Shown piece after piece: positions 5,930-8,162 of a DNA stretch of 8,162 bases. The position numbers and the translations under genes were made by a program. Each line of letters opens with the position of its first letter. Position 1 is the stretch's first letter. The notes under the pieces were generated by a model. That model ran no database searches. It worked only from the letters and a program-made list of their open reading frames with translations, and was not told where the DNA came from. Location: assembly GCA_013812465.1 (NCBI GenBank), contig JACCTK010000217.1, positions 1 through 8,162 on the forward strand, read 5' to 3'. Origin of the DNA: Actinomycetota bacterium. Its GTDB lineage: Bacteria; Actinomycetota; Thermoleophilia; Gaiellales; Gaiellaceae.

Positions 5930-7296
5930 GCACCGAGAACGACCACAACTTGTCCCCTTGGGAGAAGCCAATCGACAGGCGTTCAGCGCTGGTAAAGGCC
6001 GGCGGCGTCGGGGCCGTGCTCGCGCTCGGCGGCCTGGCCGGAGCGAGCCGTGCAACCGCTGGCTCATCCCAGAACGCCGGCAAGGTGACGGCCTTCTTCG
6101 GCCAGTTCGGCGGGATCGCCGAGCAGGAGGGGATTCGCAAGTTCGTCTTCAAAGGCTTCAGAGGGGACGTCGATCCCGTATTCGCGCCGATCAGCAACCC
6201 CGCCCTCTTCGTCGACCGGGTCAGGGCGGAGGCGAAGGCCGGAAAGGGCAACATCGACCTTCTCGTCGGCCTGCACGGCGACTTCGTGACGTTCCAGAAC
6301 GAGGGCCTCATTCGCGGCGTCGACGACGTGACCAAGCAGGTCAAGAACTTGCCCCCGCCGCTGGTCAAGATCGGGAAGCTGGGCACCTCGACCCAGTTCT
6401 ACGTCCCCCACTCGACGGCGACCTACGTGATGGTCGCCAACAAGGACGTGCTCAAGTACATGCCCAAGGGCGCCAACATCGACGCGCTCACGTACGGGCA
6501 GGTGTTCGCGTGGGCCAAGGCCATCCGCAAGGGCACTGGGCAGAACAGGTTCGGGCTGCCCGCCAGCGACACCGGCCTGCTCCACCGTTACCTCCAGGGC
6601 TTCCTCATTCCGTCCTTCACCGGCGGCTTCGTCACAGGGTTCCGCTCGAAGGAGGCCGTGCGGGCGTGGGAGTACATGCGCCAGCTCTGGCAGTACACCC
6701 ATCCGCAGTCATTGACGTATGCGTTCATGCAGGATCCGCTGCTGAGCGAGGAGGTCCTACTGGGTTGGGATCATGTCGCACGCTTGAAGACGGCGCTCGA
6801 CCAGCGTCCCGACGACCTCGTCGCGTTCCCTGTCCCGAAGGGCCCGAAGGCGCGGTCGTACATGCCGGTCCTCGTCGGCCTCGGAATTCCCAAGAACGCA
6901 CCGAATCCTGCGGGCGCCAAGGCGTTGATCCGGCACATGCTGACGATCGGCGCGCAGGCGCAGATCCTGTCTCTCACGGGATTCTTCCCCGCCGCCGGCG
7001 GAAGGTTGTCCAAGAGGATCTCACCCGGGCTGCTCGCAGAGGCGGCCGCGGTGCGCAAGCAGCAGAAGGCGCCCGACGCCATCCAGGCCTTGCTCCCGAT
7101 CGGGATCGGGGCCGAAGGCGGAAACTTCAACAAGATCTACCGCGACACCTTCACGCGGATCGTGCGAAACAACGAGAACATCCAGACCGTCCTCAAGGAG
7201 CAGGGCGATCTGCTGCAGGCGATCTTCGACAAGACCGGCGCGCCGTGCTGGGCGCCAGATCCATCGAGTGGAAAGAATCCTTGCCGCGTGAGGTAG
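5926..7296 (+). CDS. Exported ABC sugar-type solute-binding protein with Tat-like signal
   Basis: This 456-residue protein should capture the substrate outside the membrane for the permease encoded next. ATG 5926 is set by AGGAGG (5915-5920) five bases upstream. The N-terminus has a twin-arginine pattern (RRSALVK, 18-24), a hydrophobic core (GGVGAVLALGGLAGA, 26-40) and an ATA-G cleavage site after residue 45. No lipobox cysteine is present, so it is probably not a classic lipoprotein. The mature part has the two-lobed family 1 binding-protein layout: IDLLVGLHGDFVTF (about 105-118), VPHSTATYVMVANKDVL (about 150-166), LPIGIGAEGGNFNKIYRDTF near the C-terminus and a helical end. The only two cysteines, C441 and C453, lie in the C-terminal tail and may form a disulfide. 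The ligand is not evident; by context it is the glycoside degraded by the flanking hydrolases. Confidence 0.85.
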   Translation: MSTENDHNLSPWEKPIDRRSALVKAGGVGAVLALGGLAGASRATAGSSQNAGKVTAFFGQFGGIAEQEGIRKFVFKGFRGDVDPVFAPISNPALFVDRVRAEAKAGKGNIDLLVGLHGDFVTFQNEGLIRGVDDVTKQVKNLPPPLVKIGKLGTSTQFYVPHSTATYVMVANKDVLKYMPKGANIDALTYGQVFAWAKAIRKGTGQNRFGLPASDTGLLHRYLQGFLIPSFTGGFVTGFRSKEAVRAWEYMRQLWQYTHPQSLTYAFMQDPLLSEEVLLGWDHVARLKTALDQRPDDLVAFPVPKGPKARSYMPVLVGLGIPKNAPNPAGAKALIRHMLTIGAQAQILSLTGFFPAAGGRLSKRISPGLLAEAAAVRKQQKAPDAIQALLPIGIGAEGGNFNKIYRDTFTRIVRNNENIQTVLKEQGDLLQAIFDKTGAPCWAPDPSSGKNPCRVR

Positions 7297-7326
7297 AGAC
7301 GACCTGAGTAACAGCCCTTAGCGCGT

Positions 7327-8162
7327 GTGACGACGATAGCCCAAGAGACCGCTCCGCTCACGCGCCGGAAGCGACGGTGGGAGGGTTTGCCCTACTGGCT
7401 GATCCTCCCCACCGTCGCCTACCTCGGCCTCTTCTTCGTGTGGCCGATGATCCAGGGCTTCGGGCTCGCCTTGAGAGACGAGAGCGGCCACTGGACTATC
7501 TCCGCGTTCCGAACGATGGTCGACGACGCGGCCTTCGGCGAGGCGATGAGCTTCACGTTCCTCCTGATCCTCGTGATCGTGCCCATCCAGTTCGTCCTCG
7601 CCTTGGGCATGGCGCTCCTCTTGAACGCGAGACTTCGTGGCAGCGGCCTCTTCCTGTACATCTTCCTGCTCCCCCTCGCGATCTCGGATCTCGCAGCCGG
7701 TATCGCCTGGTCGGCGATCTTCACCGAGCGCGGCTACCTCAACACCATTCTCGAAGGTGTCGGGGTGCTCGAGCAGCCGTTCATCTTCCTCGACCCGACA
7801 TCCAAGACGCAGCTCGTCATGGTTGTGGCGACCGCCGAAATCTGGCGTTCGACCACCTTCATGATGGTCATCCTCTTCGCCGGACTGCAGGGCATCCCGC
7901 GCGATTACGTCGAGGCTGCCGAGGTCTTCGGCGCCGGATTCTTCCAGCGCGTGCGGCATGTGATCTTCCCCATGCTCAAGCCCTCGATCCAGGTCGCGCT
8001 CCTCCTCCGCTTGATCTTCGCCTTCGAGGTGTTCGCCGTTGTGATCGCGCTGACCGGGTCGGGCGCGACGGTGCTTGCGGCCGAGGCCTATAAATGGCAG
8101 GCAACCAACGAGAACGAGCATGTCGCCGCCGCGTACTCGATGGTCATCCTCGGGCTCTCCCT
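7327..8162 (+). CDS. ABC sugar transporter permease, MalF/UgpA type (C-terminus beyond window edge)
   Basis: This inner-membrane subunit forms part of the channel for the substrate delivered by the upstream binding protein. The frame starts at GTG 7327, after an in-frame TAA at 7309, and stays open for 278 codons to the window edge. About 15-30 residues are probably missing. A basic cytoplasmic N-terminus (LTRRKRRWEG) is followed by membrane segments near residues 22-48, 76-100, 107-131, 163-187 and 222-244, and a last one begins near 267. The ATPase-docking loop EAAEVFGAGFFQRVRHVIFP (196-215) matches the family EAA pattern with G202 and P215. It lies 30 bp after the binding protein gene, so they are likely co-transcribed. 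No strong Shine-Dalgarno is visible. A second permease and an ATPase should lie further right or elsewhere. Confidence 0.9.
   Translation, partial: MTTIAQETAPLTRRKRRWEGLPYWLILPTVAYLGLFFVWPMIQGFGLALRDESGHWTISAFRTMVDDAAFGEAMSFTFLLILVIVPIQFVLALGMALLLNARLRGSGLFLYIFLLPLAISDLAAGIAWSAIFTERGYLNTILEGVGVLEQPFIFLDPTSKTQLVMVVATAEIWRSTTFMMVILFAGLQGIPRDYVEAAEVFGAGFFQRVRHVIFPMLKPSIQVALLLRLIFAFEVFAVVIALTGSGATVLAAEAYKWQATNENEHVAAAYSMVILGLS

Noticed and set aside
7318..8121. 267-codon minus-strand frame opposite the permease
   Set aside because: Its product is almost entirely Glu, Arg, His and Gly, as expected from the antisense of a hydrophobic membrane protein gene; the permease has the EAA loop and membrane segments.
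1..8162. CRISPR arrays, tRNA/rRNA genes, insertion sequences, attachment sites or phage genes
   Set aside because: No spaced direct repeats, transposase or integrase motifs, or recognisable RNA-gene sequence were seen on either strand by eye.

Overview
The window is about two-thirds GC, gene-dense, and uses GTG starts freely. The exported solute-binding protein carries a Tat-type signal and no lipobox cysteine. Together with the gene families present, this suggests a high-GC actinobacterium, perhaps a soil Thermoleophilia/Rubrobacter-like lineage. That placement is inference: there is no rRNA or other taxonomic marker here.

The layout is a single carbohydrate-uptake and catabolism locus built around one divergent promoter region (about 4111-4353). 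Leftward on the minus strand lie three genes. The first is a GntR-type winged-helix domain fused to an ABC-type solute-binding domain (4110-2635). The second is an MGH1-like/GH63-type (alpha/alpha)6 glycoside hydrolase (2638-1367), whose GTG start overlaps the regulator's TGA. After a 130-bp gap holding two related inverted repeats comes the long form of class I mannose-6-phosphate isomerase (1236 to the window edge, C-terminus missing).

Rightward on the plus strand lie a second, paralogous MGH1-like glycoside hydrolase (4354-5736), a 189-bp leader with its own promoter and a possible small upstream ORF (5822-5929), an exported sugar-type solute-binding protein (5926-7296), and a MalF/UgpA-like ABC permease (7327 to the window edge, incomplete). 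The isomerase and the permease are real genes cut by the window edges.

A working model, by inference: the ABC system imports a small glycoside. The two cytoplasmic hydrolases, whose nearest characterised relatives hydrolyse mannosylglycerate or glucosylglycerate, release the sugar. The isomerase passes mannose-6-phosphate into glycolysis as fructose-6-phosphate. The GntR-SBP fusion senses the substrate or product inside the cell and controls both arms. An 11-bp motif, TTTTGTTATCT, forms a perfect inverted repeat in the divergent region. Its close relative TTTTGTTACAT sits in the promoter of the transport genes. In both places it follows a TTGACT -35 box at nearly the same distance, which makes it the best candidate for a shared promoter/operator element.
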